NCBI RefSeq assembly: GCF_002737765.1
Contig: NZ_PEGG01000229.1
Span: 1 to 5,823, forward strand
DNA from: Caulobacter sp. B11
GTDB lineage: Bacteria > Pseudomonadota > Alphaproteobacteria > Caulobacterales > Caulobacteraceae
Direction of reading: 5' to 3'
Length of the DNA: 5,823 nucleotides
Part shown: piece by piece, positions 5,458 to 5,823 of the stretch
Position numbering within the stretch: position 1 is the first letter of the stretch
Layout: the number at the start of each line of letters is the position of its first letter
Translations under genes and position numbers: made by a program
Notes under the pieces: model-generated
The model's input: only the letters and a program-made list of their open reading frames with translations
Database searches by the model: none
What the model was told of the DNA's origin: nothing

Positions 5458-5823
5458 CTACATATGGAGGGCTTGCTCGAGGGCGAAGGACAGCGAGATC
5501 GCGGCGCCCGAGGTCAAAAGCGTGCGCAGGCGCGGCCGCCAGGCGGGACCCTCGTGATTGGTGACGTCCCAAAGCCATTGCAGGATGAAGACCAGCAGGA
5601 AGCCCGACAATTGCCAGGCCGGATCAAATTTGAGACCGCCCAGCAGCAGGCCGAACGCCGCCAGCGGAAACAGCTGTGACAGGCCCAGGACGCCCCAGCG
5701 CGGTTCGGGGTTTTCGATCTCGAGACCGCACCGCACGCCGCCGAGATAGGACAGGATGGCGGTCGAATAGGCCAGGAGGCTGATCAGGGCCAGACTGCGG
5801 GACTCGATCGGCCCGTAGCAGAA
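5458..5823 (-). CDS. DUF3429-family membrane protein, partial (N-terminus outside the window)
   Basis: The frame is open from the right edge to TAG at 5458-5460 and encodes 121 visible residues, so the true start lies beyond the window; a GTG at 5734-5736 is internal because the upstream in-frame sequence is hydrophobic and conserved-looking. About four membrane segments are visible, at residues 10-29, 45-63, 70-86 and 100-118 of the visible part. The loop YLGGVRCGLEIE after the first segment matches the LGGxRWG-type signature of DUF3429 proteins, and LQWLWDVT plus APAW-like GPAWRPRLR also fit that family. Family members are about 150 residues, so 30-40 are probably missing. It is an inner-membrane protein of unknown function. 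It is transcribed toward pdeM, with 32 bp between the two stop codons. Confidence 0.75.
   Translation of the reverse strand, partial: FCYGPIESRSLALISLLAYSTAILSYLGGVRCGLEIENPEPRWGVLGLSQLFPLAAFGLLLGGLKFDPAWQLSGFLLVFILQWLWDVTNHEGPAWRPRLRTLLTSGAAISLSFALEQALHM

Overview
The window is a GC-rich bacterial chromosome segment with the dense, strongly G/C-ending codon use of an alphaproteobacterium. The protein types, the Caulobacter-like promoter candidates (TTGNCN and GCTANA elements) and the LexA-like half-sites (GTTC-N7-GTTY) suggest the Caulobacterales (Caulobacter, Phenylobacterium or Brevundimonas). That placement is inference; no rRNA or marker gene is present. I see no tRNA, rRNA, CRISPR array or transposase.

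Left third (minus strand, transcribed right to left). Two tandem genes (1307-1924, then 653-1297, 9 bp apart) encode small exported proteins, each with a signal peptide, four Sel1-like repeats and a similar basic C-terminal tail, so they look like a duplicated pair. A promoter candidate lies at 1950-1979. Downstream on the same strand, a DinG-like ATP-dependent DNA helicase gene starts with GTG at 579 and runs off the left edge. Its frame breaks near position 289, consistent with loss of one base. Only its N-terminal, exonuclease-like region is visible. A near-consensus LexA box sits 28 bp upstream of its start.

Middle (plus strand). After a divergent intergenic region with a second LexA-like site, a promoter candidate and a possible 29-codon upstream ORF, a gene starting with TTG (2181-4721) encodes the Lhr-Core type 'ligase-associated DNA damage response' DEXH helicase. 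Its 3' end overlaps by 4 bp (GTGA) the start of pdeM (4718-5425), a metallophosphoesterase nuclease of the same repair cluster. The usual ATP-dependent ligase and exonuclease partners are not adjacent. Inside the helicase gene, between the two RecA-like domains, lies a 97-bp palindromic element (2796-2892) with 13-bp perfect inverted ends and two internal hairpins. It is read in frame as about 35 extra residues.

Right edge (minus strand). A DUF3429-type membrane protein gene enters from the right, converges on pdeM and ends 32 bp from it.

The window is mainly a DNA-repair neighbourhood (two helicases and one nuclease) plus a Sel1 pair and one membrane protein. I do not see a wholly new system. 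The best leads are the in-frame palindromic element, the matched LexA-like sites before both helicase genes, and the small ORF that may drive translation of the helicase.
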